A stretch of DNA of 27,937 nt from Ophiosphaerella korrae (taxonomy: Eukaryota; Ascomycota; Dothideomycetes; Pleosporales; Phaeosphaeriaceae), in the NCBI GenBank assembly GCA_028456385.1, contig JALNQF010000470.1:1-27937 (forward strand), in the 5' to 3' direction. Shown here piece after piece: positions 1-10,949 of this stretch. A program made the position numbers and the translations under genes. Below the pieces are notes generated by a model. That model was not told the DNA's origin, made no database searches, and saw nothing but the letters and a program-made list of their open reading frames with translations. Within the stretch, counting starts at the first letter, position 1. Each line of letters opens with the position of its first letter.

Positions 1-179
1 TAGCTATAATAACTAATATATATTATAGATTAAAGTACTCTAGTATAGCCTTTATAAAAAAGGCTTTTTTAAAATAGTTATAGTAGCTAGTATAAATACT
101 CTAGATTATAGTACTCTAGTATAGCTATTATAAAAAAAGCTTTTTTAAAATAGCTATAGTAGCTAATATATAATTAGAT
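1..179. repeat. 76-bp tandem repeat containing a quasi-palindrome
   Basis: Two full copies are visible, at 28-103 and 104-179, both beginning GATTAWAGTACTCTAGTATAG. The window opens inside the tail of an earlier copy. Each unit contains an A-run/T-run quasi-palindrome (AAAAAAGGCTTTTTT in the first, AAAAAAAGCTTTTTT in the second), flanked by TATTATA- and TAAAATAG-type arms and followed by a TATAGTAGCTA motif. A related sequence recurs in the same orientation near 4780-4830, beyond the large reading frame. The copies differ mostly by C/T and G/A changes, as expected of RIP. The role is unknown; they may be terminal repeats of the unit between them. Confidence 0.75.
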
Positions 180-289
180 ATCTATATACAAGCTTTTCTT
201 AAACTAATATAAGGTATAGCTTATTATCTAGAGTATATACTTGTGTATAATTAGGGTTATCTAATATAACTAATCTAAAATATTAGTAA

Positions 290-3200
290 ATTCGCTATTA
301 TTATCTAATAACGTAATATAATTAGTAGATATATTAGGTAGTAGGGGCTAGTCTATCTTATTACCTAAGTCCCTACTTACGCGCGCATTTACGCAACTAG
401 ACTCGTCTCTAATCTAATCTTTAGTATTATCTAAGAAGCCTATTAGTATATTAAGGTAGTCTAGGTATCCTATATAAGACTTAGGCTATACTATAAGTAA
501 TAGGATTAAGTTAAGTAGTAGCTTATTAGATTTAGTTAGTATAGTCTACCTCTCTACAATTTTACTTCCTTCTAAATTGCCTACTACTTTGCAATTCCTA
601 GGTATCCTATCCTTAATCGCGTATACTTTAGTATTAGCGTCTAAAAATCTTAAAAATATTTATTTTGTTTTCGATAATTAACTCTTAAGCCTCTATTCTA
701 CCTAGATAACCTAGGAATTATACTTAGAACTCTTTAATACTATAATAGCCTTATTATATTTATAGTAAAAAATAGCTTGTATATAACGCGCTACTATCCT
801 AGAGAGGATTTAGTTAAATATACTAATATACTATTCTATAGAAGTAAGCGTAGAACCTTCTATCTTGTAAAGTATAGCTATAGTTTCTTTATATCTCTTT
901 ACGTAGCTAGTATTCTTAGCCTAATTTAGCTATTAATAGGTAGGTTAGAAAAGAAAGGATATTTTTCTAGTCTAGCTATTATCTACCTATAATAGAAAAT
1001 ATTTAGATATACCTTTAGACTTTATAAAAGCTACCTATAGATATTTATACGTATTTATACCTTTAGTACTAAGAATACTATATAGTAGCTAGAATAATAT
1101 TACTTTTAAGCCTACTTTTACTTCCTCTAACTAACTACTAAACTTATCGAAGTTACTAATACAAATAGCTTTACTAATATAGCTATACTACCTAGTAAAA
1201 ACCTCTTCCTATAATATAATATTATAGGCTTATATATATATTTAAGAGAAGATAGTATATAAATCTCTAAATTTATTATTACTTAGCTTAAATATAGTAG
1301 TAGTTGCGTAAATCTCTTTATAGGTATACTCTTATATCTTACTTTCTTAAGTAGTAGCTTAAAGTACTACGCTTAGTATATTTAGAGTAGTATAGATAGT
1401 ATTTACATTAACGTCTAGGTTTAGATATTAACTAACGTTAAAGCTTAGATATAAGAAGTCCTAATTACCTAGTTTTTTATAGAGCTATATTATTCTATAC
1501 TACTTTATAGCTTACTATATATTAAGACCTTATCTATAGTAAAGAGTACGTATTAGATACTATAAGTTATACTAGAATATATTAGAGAAATAGCTTTTTA
1601 CTTACTACTTACTAAGCTATATACTAGGGTATTATAGTAGATTATAATAGCCTAAAGAAAGGCGTAAGAGCTTTACTATAGCTATTACTATAAGACTATT
1701 AAGCTCCTAGTTAGCTAATAGTATTATCTAGTTTATGCCTTTTTATAGTTTTATAGTTATAATAATATATTTAAGTACTATAAGCTAGCGATTAGCCTTA
1801 GCTATTTAGAATTAGTTTACGTACTTAGTAGCAAGGATCTAGTAGTTTAGGTACGCTACAGGATTACTAGCGTTACTCTAGTCTAGGTCTATATCTACAC
1901 CTAGGTTCTTTAGTAGAATATAGAACAAGTTATACTATATCTTCTACTCTTATTAATTACTAAATAAATAAAGACCTAGTTATTCTAGTAAAGTAATAAC
2001 CTACTCCTTTGTATTCTATAGATGTCTTTAAAGCGACTTAAGATTTAATTAGCTAGTCTACTAACTCTATTATAACTTCTTAGTAGCCTATATATTAAGA
2101 TTCTCTATAGAGTAACTAAATACTTTAAAAACTTTAGCTTAGAATAGATAAGAGCCTTTTAGCTACAAAGTATATTATTCTTTAACAATATTATAGGCCT
2201 TATATAAGCTAAGACTACCTAAGCGTAGAGTATTTAAAGGCTTTGTATCTACTATAATAGATCTAGCTTGCGTACTTACCTATAGGTACGTAGTAATCCT
2301 TACTAATTGTAGCGATTTACTATAACAATTAAATAACCTTATAGCCTAATCTAAGTTATATTACTATTTCCTAAGTAGAGTAGAGCCTATCTACCCTTAA
2401 ATATAGCGTTTAGATCCTAGGTCTAGCTAAAAGTGCTCTTTATCTAAATATTCTTCTTACTAGCGTTAGTAGAAGTTAGTAGTAAACGCGTCGCGTATAG
2501 TTTTAAATAGCGCCTTAGATATACTAAAAAGTTTTATACTATATCTAGATATAACAAGCTTAGGTTTAGTAAACGCGTCTAGTAGTAGAAGAGTGTCTAA
2601 TACCTTGTCTACTAGTAAGAGAATTATATCCTATAATTAAGTAAGTATATAATATAGTATAGTTACTATAGTATTAAGGTAGTTTATATAGCCTTTTATA
2701 GAGAACTTATACTTTATTTTTAATTTTATCTAGATTTCTTTAAATAATACTAGGTAGTAATGTTTTAATCTATCTCTATATATATAGGCTAGCGCTAGTA
2801 CTATAATATAGTCTATCTATAAAGCTATAGTGTAATTATCTAGATACTAGGATATAGAGCTTACCTAATTACTATGTTTATTTGTATAGTAAAGTAGTAT
2901 ATAACTAAAGAAAATATATATTCTCTAGAGTTTAATAGAATACGCTAGTATATATTTATCTTTAGTAAAGTTAATCTTAGGGAATTTAACGTAAAGGTTT
3001 TATTACTAGGAGTAGGCGTATAGTAGATAAAACGACTAGTTAATATCTTTATAAGATACGCCTAGGCTAGTTACTAGAAATATAATACTATTAACGTTAA
3101 ACTTATATACAAAGATATAGAGTTTAAGTATATTATTTAAGTACTTAGCTTATAACGCGTTAAAGTCTAATATTAGAGGGTTTTCTACGTTAAACGCGTC

Positions 3201-4500
3201 TAGGCTATAACTAGTTAGGAGCGAACGCTAGTTTAGCTAAACGTGTAATATATTATTTATACTTGCAAGCGTAGAGAATAATATAAGTACGTTTTTCTTT
3301 TAGTAGTAAATACTAGACCTCTCTATTACGCCCTATATTATACATACAATATTATTAAGTATTTGTCTTAGTTTTACTTGTACGTTATTGTATTTATATT
3401 TTCTTGCTAAAAAGGTAATAATAGCATTAATAGCGTGTTGTTAGTGTATAGTAATATTATTATCTACTAGTATTATATTATTATAGACTAGAGCGCTATT
3501 ACAAAGGAAGAGTATTAGTAAAGCTAGTGCGTTACGTAGAGTTAGTAGCGCTAGTTTAGCTAGGAGTAAACTTAGAGATTCTATAGTTTGTTAAGTAGAT
3601 ACGCCTACTACTTATAAGCTTATAAACGTTGTAAAAAAGCCTTTTTCTAAATATACAAATATAAATAGTATATAAGCGTTATAACTAATCTACTCTAAAT
3701 TAGATAATATATATACCTATATAGATAAGACTATCTTAAGAAGTATTTAAAGAGTATAAGTTTATTATTAGAGTTTCTATAGAAATAAACTAGTTAAAGT
3801 AACTATAAATTAGTATATCTAGAGTAAAAAGGGTCTAAGGAGTTAGTCTTAGAGTAAATTTAGGTTATAGTATCTTGTTAGTATTAGCGTTAGTATTATA
3901 GGGCGACTCGTCTCGAGGTACTAGGAGTGTTAGTATAAGAATAGTAGTAGGTATTCCTTAATAAGTATATATACTAGTAGCTAGTTAAAGTCTTATACTA
4001 GGAACTCTAACTATATATTATCTAACGCAATACTATAAGCCTATACAGGACGCCTAGCTATAGAACCTAGTATTAACTTATTATTACTATTATTATATAT
4101 ATAATTATCTTTAAAGGTTAAGTTAATATAGAGATTATAGAGTAGGTATAGAGTTAGTATAGGTATAGTTAGTAATAGCTAAGACGTAGACGTAGAAGTA
4201 GTAAGTAGTATAAATAGCTAGCCTCTTCGACTTTGCGTTGCTAGTAGTATATATAGCTTAGTTTCTAGATAAAGTAAGTTAGAATTAACTAATATATATA
4301 CAATATACCTAGTTCTAGTAGTTTACTAGTATTAGCTTTCTTTCTCTTCTCTCTACTCTTATAAGCTAATTAGATATTACTCTAACGCTACCTTTTATCT
4401 TTCTTAGCGTCTATTATTTTATATCGCTTTTAACTAAAGCTACTACGCTTTTTAGGAAGTATAATAATATTATTTATATAACGTAGTACTTAGGTAGCCT
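290..4500 (-). pseudogene. Very long RIP-degraded reading frame, unknown family
   Basis: I do not recognise this gene. Conceptual translation on the minus strand gives one essentially continuous frame of roughly 1,400 codons, in which almost all stops are TAA or TAG (former Gln or Trp codons). It has normal residue variety and no tandem repetition. The N-terminal part (about 4450-4300) is basic, with PKKRSSF and a Lys/Arg-rich KSREKRKKANTSKLL run. The middle contains stretches such as IINAIITFLARKYKYNN-like and DKEHF-LDLGSKR segments. The C-terminal part near 600-300 is acidic and Pro/Asp/Asn-rich. I see no reverse transcriptase, DDE integrase, helicase or zinc-knuckle motif. Related palindromic direct repeats lie on both sides, which suggests a mobile unit of about 4.8 kb. 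A conserved fungal repeat-family protein is also possible. Ends are approximate because start and stop codons cannot be told from RIP changes. Confidence 0.6.
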
Positions 4501-4775
4501 ATAGGATTAGATAGATAGTAAGGAGATAAGAGAGTTTCTAGATAGATTAAGTAGAGCGTAGAATAGGAGATATATATAGAAGTTAGAAAACCTAATAATA
4601 ATACTTATAAAGAGGTTTTTATATTCTAGAATCTTAATAATATATAACTAATATATAGGATATATAGTAGGAATTATTAGAAAATATCTTATTTAGGCTT
4701 AGTATACTATAGAAATATACCTAAGCTATATAGTAATATCTACCTCCTCTACAATCTATAGTAACTATTAAATTA
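4500..4775. other. AT-rich stretch without recognisable gene
   Basis: The minus-strand frame may extend a little into this segment, since readable codons continue upstream of PKKR. No start, motif or repeat was identified. It is otherwise RIP-type TA-rich sequence. Confidence 0.4.
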
Positions 4776-4832
4776 GTTATATAGCTATTATAAAAAAGCC
4801 TTTTTTCTATAGTCTATAGTAGCTTATAGCCT
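4776..4832. repeat. Palindromic repeat related to the left-end 76-bp repeat
   Basis: TATAGCTATTATAAAAAAGC, then a T-run and TATAGTAGCTTA, match the second left-end copy (118-172) in the same orientation apart from a short stretch in the middle. With the copies at 28-179 it brackets the long unknown reading frame, so it may mark the second end of that unit. Confidence 0.6.
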
Positions 4833-4841
4833 TATAATACG

Positions 4842-4873
4842 TATTAGAAAGATACTATATTAGGATTAGCGTA
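4842..4873. repeat. Partial copy of the 170-bp repeat
   Basis: TATTAGAAAGATACTATATT followed by AGGATTAGCGT matches the first 30 or so bases of the fuller copies at 4991 and 5196. Similarity then stops at GTAGCTATAGG, so this is a truncated copy. Confidence 0.6.
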
Positions 4874-4990
4874 GCTATAGGTTAGGTGCAAGACTATACA
4901 ATATAGTAAAGTATTAATAAGATAAGATAACTATAAGTTAGTAATACTAGCTAACTACAATAAGCTACCTAGGGCGAGCTACTTGCAATA

Positions 4991-5158
4991 TATTAGAAAT
5001 ATACTACTTTAGGATTAGCGTGTTAGATTTATTCTACTTTAGGAACAAAACTTTAACAATATATATTGCGATAATAGTAAGAGCTATAAAAAATCTAAGA
5101 GTAGATTTAGATTCCTAGCGTAGTTCTATACAAGATAGTCTCTTAGCTTTTTTATTTT
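4991..5158. repeat. 170-bp direct repeat, copy 1 (LTR- or leader-like)
   Basis: It begins TATTAGAAATATACTACTTT, a RIP version of the TGTTAGAAATATACT start of copy 2. It runs through TTTAACAATATATATTGCGA, AAGAGCTATAAAAAATC and GTAGATTTAGATTCCT to a T-rich end. It matches copy 2 over its whole length, mainly with C/T and G/A differences. The TGTTAG start is typical of LTR ends, but no matching internal element was found between the copies. Confidence 0.75.
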
Positions 5159-5195
5159 ATACTTATATGTTAAGAGTTTTATTAAGAGAAACAGG

Positions 5196-5367
5196 TGTTA
5201 GAAATATACTAATTTAGGATTAGCGTGTTAGATTTTTTCTACTTTAGGAACACAACTTTAACAACGTATATCGCGACAATAGTAAGAGCTATGAAAAATC
5301 TAAGAGTAGATTTAGATTCCTTGCGTAATTCTGCACAAGATAGCTTCTTAGCTTTTTTTTATTTTTG
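5196..5367. repeat. 170-bp direct repeat, copy 2 (LTR- or leader-like)
   Basis: It begins TGTTAGAAATATACTAATTT and is less mutated than copy 1, keeping ACAACGTATATCGCGACAAT and TTCTGCACAAGATAGC. The block around CGCGACAATA..AAGAG recurs in diverged form at 18290 and 18650. It abuts the truncated downstream end of Gypsy-1 within a few tens of bases. Confidence 0.75.
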
Positions 5368-5499
5368 TAGTTTTAGTACTTAGGACTCCTATCTAGCCCT
5401 AACTCTAGACACTAATAACTATTAATTTCCTATTCTTTTACTAGTCGTGTATTTAGTACTAAGTAGCTTTGTTTGTTATCTTATAGTATAGCTTCTTCT

Positions 5500-7100
5500 A
5501 CTACTTACTTCTTTCCTATAATGTTATATTTTTAGCTAAGCGCATCTACTTAGCTATTTTCCTTACCTAGTACGTACTAAATCTTAAACTTATACTATCC
5601 TAGTAGTTCTAACTATTATATCTATCTATTTTTTAACTTCTTACTTATTATAAAGTATATTAAGTTCTTATAATCTATTTTTATAATTACTTCTACTACG
5701 CTTTTAGTATACGCTCTTTAATACTTAAGTATATTAACTATTACAAGTAGCTCTTTATTATATATATTATATCTTTCTTCTTATTCTATAAATTTCCCTA
5801 AATAGTATATAATTAGATACTACTTCCTTTTATACTCCTGTAGCGCTATTACTCTATAAGCTAGATTAGATATATTAGTCTTAATAACTAGGGTCTTATT
5901 ACTATAAAATTGCTTTAGAACTAGTAGTATAATAGAGGCTTACTTAAGCTCCTTATAAGCTTATTTCTACTCTACTCTTTATTCCTATATTATATCTTTC
6001 TTTATAAGCTTTGTAAGTAGTAGTACTTTTTTAGAAAATTTTTCTATAAAGTATTAGTTAAAGTTAATAAATCTTAGGACTAATTATACGTCTTTAACTA
6101 TCTTAGGTTCTTTCTACTCCTCTACTACTTTAATCTTCTTTTAGCTTATCTTAACTTTATTAATACCTATTATATATCTTAGAAACTTTACTTCTTTCTT
6201 ATACTATTTATATTTTTCTAGCTATAGTTATAGGTTATATTAGTCTAAGTACTATAGTACTATTATTACTTACTCTACGTGCTTACCTTCTTCTTTAGAA
6301 TATATTAGTATATTGTCTAGGTAGGCTATAATAAACTTATCTAAGTACTCTTATAGTATATTATTAATTAGTCTTTAGAACGTTACTAGTATATTTATTA
6401 GTCTAAAGGGTATTACTATATACTTATAATATTTATAGCGTATTTAGAATACTATCTTCTACTCTTTACTTACTTTAATTTATATTAGGTAGTATCTATC
6501 TTTTAGGTTTAGCTTTATAAAAATCTTTACTCTACTTAGCTTATCTTAGAGCTTATCTATATTTAGTAGTAGGTATTAGTCCTTTACTATAATATTGTTT
6601 AGTTTTTAGTAATCTACGTATATTCTTAGTAGTCCTTTCTTTTTAAGTATAAAGAGAATTAGAAATCCTACTAATAATAAGGATTCTTATATATATCTCT
6701 TCTTTAAGTCTTTATTTAGTCTTTCTTAGAGTATTACTAATTTACTCTCTATTAACTAGTAAATAGGCTTAAAAGGTAGCTCCTTTCCTTTCTATAACTT
6801 AATTATATAGTCTTAGAGTTAGTACTTAGGTAATACTAGTATATCTATCTCTTCTACAAATAAGTAGCTAAACTTCTTATATTATTCTAGGATCTTAGGA
6901 GTTACGCGTTACTCCTCTACTCTTACTTCTTAGCCTAGCGCCTTACTAGTACCTATAGAAGTACTTATTTTCTCTTAATAAGTTACTATTAAAGCTACTA
7001 TCTTATATAGTACCTTCTTATCTACTATTAAATACTACTAATATATAGGCTTAGATCTATATACGTTTTTATAGTTATTAAATAAAAGGTTCTAGTTTTT
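5500..7100 (-). pseudogene. Gypsy-1 pol fragment: reverse transcriptase and RNase H
   Basis: The RT palm is readable around 6600-6300: DKLSRVKIF, KLNLKDRYY (family LDLKDAYH), IPFRLINILVTF (family PFGLTNAPATF) and EYLDKFIIAYLDNILIY. The catalytic YLDD box is YLDN at 6312-6323 through GAC to AAC. The thumb/connection follows (EVKFLRYIIGIN, about 6180-6120). RNase H lies near 5895-5530: KTNISNLAYRVIALQEYK, with the first Asp turned to Asn, then ERYNIYNKELL and VLGKENS. No zinc-binding or catalytic integrase segment follows, so pol is cut after RNase H. Confidence 0.85.
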
Positions 7101-8199
7101 CTAATTAACTTAGAGATTAAACTCTTATAGCTATAGGAGTCTTAGTATAATATCTTTATTAGCTAAAACTAATACGTCTAGAGTAACCCTTATACTATAT
7201 CCTTAAATAATTATCTCTATAGTTACTTTATTACTAACTATTAGGTTTCTTAGTATTAGTTATCTATTCGCGATATAGATTAGATATAGGGTCTTTTTTA
7301 CTTATAGTTAGAGTCTTACTTATTTTACTACTTTAGGTGTAATTAGGTTTATAAATAACTCTAAATCTACTAATACTTTTATTCTTCCTCTATTATACTT
7401 AAAAAGTACTTAGCTTTTTACTTATCTTATAGGTATCGTTTATATATTATCTTTATATACTCTTCTTATCTCTATTTATATCTAGATCTCTTATAAGAGA
7501 AATATCTAGATTCTATCTTATTAGAATAGTAAGTAAAGTAGTTATTATAGTAATATCCTATCTATAATAGTAGTAGATAGTTTAGGTTACGTAAGTATAG
7601 CTAGTATTAAGGTTCTTATATTAATACTAGATCTATAATAATTAGCGCCTAATTGTTGTTTATATATAATAATTCGTGTAACTAGGTTTACTCTACTTTG
7701 TATTCTTTATCTTACTATTCTTTTACTAAGTAGTAGCTATCTACTAGTCTCTAGATTTCTTTTATAAATCTATGTTATACTTTAGCATTTTTTTACTTTA
7801 GCTCTAGTATTCTAGGTACTATTTTGTATTTAGAAGTTTTAAGCTCTTAGTTTTCTTTTTTGTTCTCGTCCTAAGCTATATATACCTACCTTCCTAGATA
7901 TAGCGTTATCTTACACCTATACACTACTCCTCTCTAGTATAGCTAAAAGTATTCTAAGGTATCTATCTTAGCTTATTTTTACTTTAGTTAGTACCTCTTT
8001 ACGTAGCTCTATATTCCTAGTAGTATCTTTATAGCTTCTACCTTATTATCTATTATAAGGTTTATTAGTTATATAGTAATCTTATAGTAGTTATATCTTT
8101 TACTTATATCTTACTACTAGAGGTTTATAGTCTTGTAATCTCTCTTCTCTTAGCTTCTTCTAGGGATTACTTCTTATTTTTCCTCTCTATTATTATCTT

Positions 8200-9095
8200 A
8201 CTACTTAAGTATATTAATTTATTGTATAATCTTATTCTTTACTTAGTAATTCTTTACTAGGTACCCTATTTTACTATACTTATAGTATTTTTAGCTTTCT
8301 ACTCTCTTAGAGTCTTTATAGTAATAGTTCTCTTATTTTCTTAGGTTTATATTATTAATATATATCTTATCTAGCCTAAAGTATCTATAGCTACTCTAAA
8401 CTTAGTTGTTTTTATATTAGTACTTATACTTAGGTTTATACTTCTTACTTTCTATACGTAGTACTCTTATATTTTTAGCTTCTACTATATATTTATATAT
8501 ATAGTTATTAACTTAAATTACTTCTTCTATTAGGTCTTCTAACATCTTAATTATAGCTCTACTACGTATTAGCTTACCTTAAACGTTACTCTTAAGTTTC
8601 TATTAAAATATCTTTATTAATAACTTGTTATTCTATTCTATTTATATTACGTAGCTTTAGAACTTATTAGTATAATCTACTACTACTTTATATTGTTATA
8701 GCTACTATATTACGTACTTTACTACTACTATCTTGTTTTCTAGTAGAAAGGCTTATTATACTTTATCTTTAAATTTAATCTATTCTTTAAATATCTTGTT
8801 GTAGTTACTATTGTTATTATTAAGGTATTTCTTAAAGTATAGCGTAACCTATTTTTCTACCTTACTTTTTATATAAGATAATATAAGTATAGCTCTATCT
8901 TTATCCTAAACTTAGTCTACCTTAAAAAAGAGATTAAGTTATAAGATTTATAGCTTAAGCTTGTTTTATTCTCTATAGTAAAGGTCTAGCTTAGTAACTT
9001 TAGAAGTAGTAGTATAGGTTACTCCTATACGCTAGTTATCTATGTTTATTAACGTATTACTTATCTTAAAAGTATTTAATATATTAAGTCCTTAG
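8200..9095 (-). pseudogene. Gypsy-1 gag with CCHC zinc knuckle
   Basis: The capsid-like part lies at about 9000-8650 and reads KLDLYYREQNKLKL-type sequence, then DKDRAILILSYIK and ENKIVVVKYVI, with stops only at Gln/Trp positions. This is the usual Retrotrans_gag layout. The nucleocapsid zinc knuckle at 8246-8290 reads KYYKYSKIGYLVKNY. In the family this is C-x2-C-x4-H-x4-C, and here each Cys and His codon has become Tyr, with Ser where Gly is expected. That is precisely the RIP outcome of TGY and CAY codons. The protein would package element RNA. It is non-functional. The start is not resolvable. Confidence 0.8.
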
Positions 9096-9343
9096 AACTA
9101 AGTAAAAGTAATAAGAGTAAGTAGGCTTCTATAAGATAGGCAAAGTTAATAAATAAGTTAGTTACTTAACTTAATTAATAGTTAGCTTTTATTAGAGTAT
9201 TACAAGGTATATAAGTATTAATAAGTAGATAAGAATCTAATTAAAGTATTAGTTATAATACTCTATTAGGATAAGAAGTAAAGAAAAGATTAAATATAAT
9301 AGTCTATAAAGGTCTATTAACGTTCCTATATACTTACTATCTA
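9096..9343. other. Upstream flank of Gypsy-1, no gene seen
   Basis: TA-rich sequence between the Gypsy-1 gag and the 14-bp array interrupted by Gypsy-2. It should hold the Gypsy-1 leader and perhaps part of its 5' LTR. I found no primer-binding site and no matching LTR copy. Confidence 0.4.
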
Positions 9344-9363
9344 GCGTTTATTCCTAAGCGTTT
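9344..9363. repeat. 14-bp tandem array, left part
   Basis: GCGTTTATTCCTAA is one unit, followed by GCGTTT of the next. The array resumes on the other side of Gypsy-2 as GCGTTTACTCTAGA-type units. The left part ends in the target-site copy CGTTT (9359-9363). Confidence 0.8.
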
Positions 9364-9796
9364 TGTTATAGGCTTACTAGGGTCGACTTCCTAATAGCCT
9401 AGATAGGTATTAGTAGATTGTAAGGTAATAACAAAAGCTTGTGTTATAATCTACAATAGGCTATAAATAATAGAAGATGTTTTTGCAACTATCTTTGTAT
9501 TATCGCTCGTAGTTAATAATTAAATTATTAATACTATCTTAATAATACGCATCGCTACTAACTATATACTTGTCCTAATCTATTAATCTATTACTACTAA
9601 GAATAATAGATTATAGATTACCTTAATCTATAATCTATTAACGCTAAGAGTCTATAGATTATAGATTACCTCTTAGGTATCCTAATTATGTGTAGTTTCT
9701 TAATTAAGTTCGTATTCTTCGTATTTATAAGAACTTAATCCTTTAGTTATAAGGCTAATTAGTTCTATCTATATTTCTCTTGTTACTATTGTAATA
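9364..9796 (-). repeat. Gypsy-2 3' LTR
   Basis: 433 bp, TGTTATAGGC..GTAATA; the terminal CA has become TA by RIP. It aligns to the other LTR at a constant offset of 6,600 with no gaps. It contains a perfect 16-bp inverted repeat, AATAGATTATAGATTA (9605-9620) and TAATCTATAATCTATT (9624-9639), and another AGATTATAGATTA motif at about 9656, possibly protein-binding or promoter elements. Confidence 0.95.
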
Positions 9797-10450
9797 CTAT
9801 CCCCTCTTCTAGGTAGGTCCTCGTTTATCTATCCTAGAGCTAAGGTTATTAACTTACTCTCTTTGTTAATTTCTAGCTCCTTATTACTCTCTATAGTTAC
9901 CTCTTCTATACGTTATTAATATCTTCTTACTAATCGCGTGTTGTACAATAGTGTTAAAATGTTTCCTTATTTTTATTATACCTCCTCTAAGTTAAATCCT
10001 AAGTACTCTCCTTATATAGTTTCTATAAACAATAGTAGAGCTTATAAGGCGTATATCTATATAAACGTTTATAGTTCCTATAACGTATCTAGTATCTCTC
10101 TTATAGAGTGTATATTTATTATACTTATTCTTGTATCTAGGCTTAATAATAATAGAGAGAGCTGTTAACTAGGCTTAAGAGAAATTACTATCTTAAATCG
10201 TAGAAGCTAAAGCTAAGCGTAAGTAGATCTAAGAGCTTACGTAGAGTAAGCTAGTAGAGAATTAAGCTTATCTCTCTTGTCTTTATAAGATAAAGGCACT
10301 AAATAATAAGAAATTGGCTATATAGTTAGTAGCTCTAGAAGCTAAGCTAGACTTAGATAAGGTATTTAGTATTGCTGTAGTAGGTCCTGCGTTAGGCGCT
10401 CCTATCGCCTCTCTATCTAGTAATAGTAATATTAGTTCTCTTAGTTTACT
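9797..10450 (+). pseudogene. Possible antisense frame between Gypsy-2 pol and its 3' LTR
   Basis: The segment between the chromodomain and the 3' LTR reads as a plausible protein on the plus strand, antisense to the element. A 76-codon open frame (9938-10168, starting MLYNSVKMFPYFYY) is followed, after RIP-type stops, by a helical EAKAKRK segment and then NNKKLAI, LVALEAKLDLDKVFS and VVGPALGAPIASLSS up to about 10440. The minus strand is also readable as a pol tail with Gln-only stops, so strand assignment is uncertain. Function is unknown. An accessory antisense ORF is one reading; a long C-terminal tail of pol is the other. Confidence 0.35.
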
Positions 10451-10479
10451 ACTAGGCGTTCTAGAGAGTTTTAACTTTA

Positions 10480-10700
10480 GAAGTCCTCTAGTTTCTTAGA
10501 GTAGTTAAGATTGTTTTCTAGTTCTTATATTTCTTCCTATAGTTATCCTTTTTTGTCTATACCTATCTATTTTACTAGGTAGTAGTTCCTACTATTATAG
10601 AACTAGTGTACTAGGATTTCTTTAACTTCCTATTCTTCTTATTCTCTATACGTATCTACTTTATATACTAGTAGTTCTACGTTTTATAGTACTATCTTAA
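10480..10700 (-). pseudogene. Gypsy-2 chromodomain
   Basis: After the integrase comes EVKEILVH, then FYNSRNYYLVK, a RIP stop at the expected Trp, and IGYDKKG, with KKLEDF further on. This is the (Y/E)-V-E-x-I-L ... YLVKW-x-G-Y core of a chromodomain, which binds methylated H3K9 and steers chromoviruses to heterochromatin. The conserved Trp codon TGG is now TAG. Confidence 0.85.
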
Positions 10701-10949
10701 GTAGTACTACGTAGAAAGTTAGGTATATCTTTATTTTATTTAGTAGCTTTAATTTAAATATAACTAGCGTAACTTCTTTCTTAATTTTATATAGTTTTAT
10801 CTTAACGTAGTCTAGTTTTAAACTTAGTTTCTTACTCTTAATGTTTTTTTATACTAACTATACTTTCTCTCTCTTTCTAAATTAGGGTCTCTCTTTATAT
10901 TTCTTGTTGTAGTACTTTACTATTTAATTATATAGGAATTCTATATCCT

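Larger units (their letters stand above)
5385..9095 (-). mobile_element. Gypsy-1: 3'-truncated Ty3/Gypsy retrotransposon
   Basis: A minus-strand LTR retrotransposon whose gag, reverse transcriptase and RNase H can be read through RIP stops. The recognisable coding stops just after RNase H (about 5520-5385), and the sequence then enters the 170-bp repeats. Integrase, any chromodomain and the 3' LTR are therefore missing. No LTR pair could be matched, so the upstream boundary is open. The 5' end may have been split by Gypsy-2, which sits 270 bases further on. The order gag, RT, RNase H is the Ty3/Gypsy type, and the RT reads are close to fungal Gypsy elements. Confidence 0.85.
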
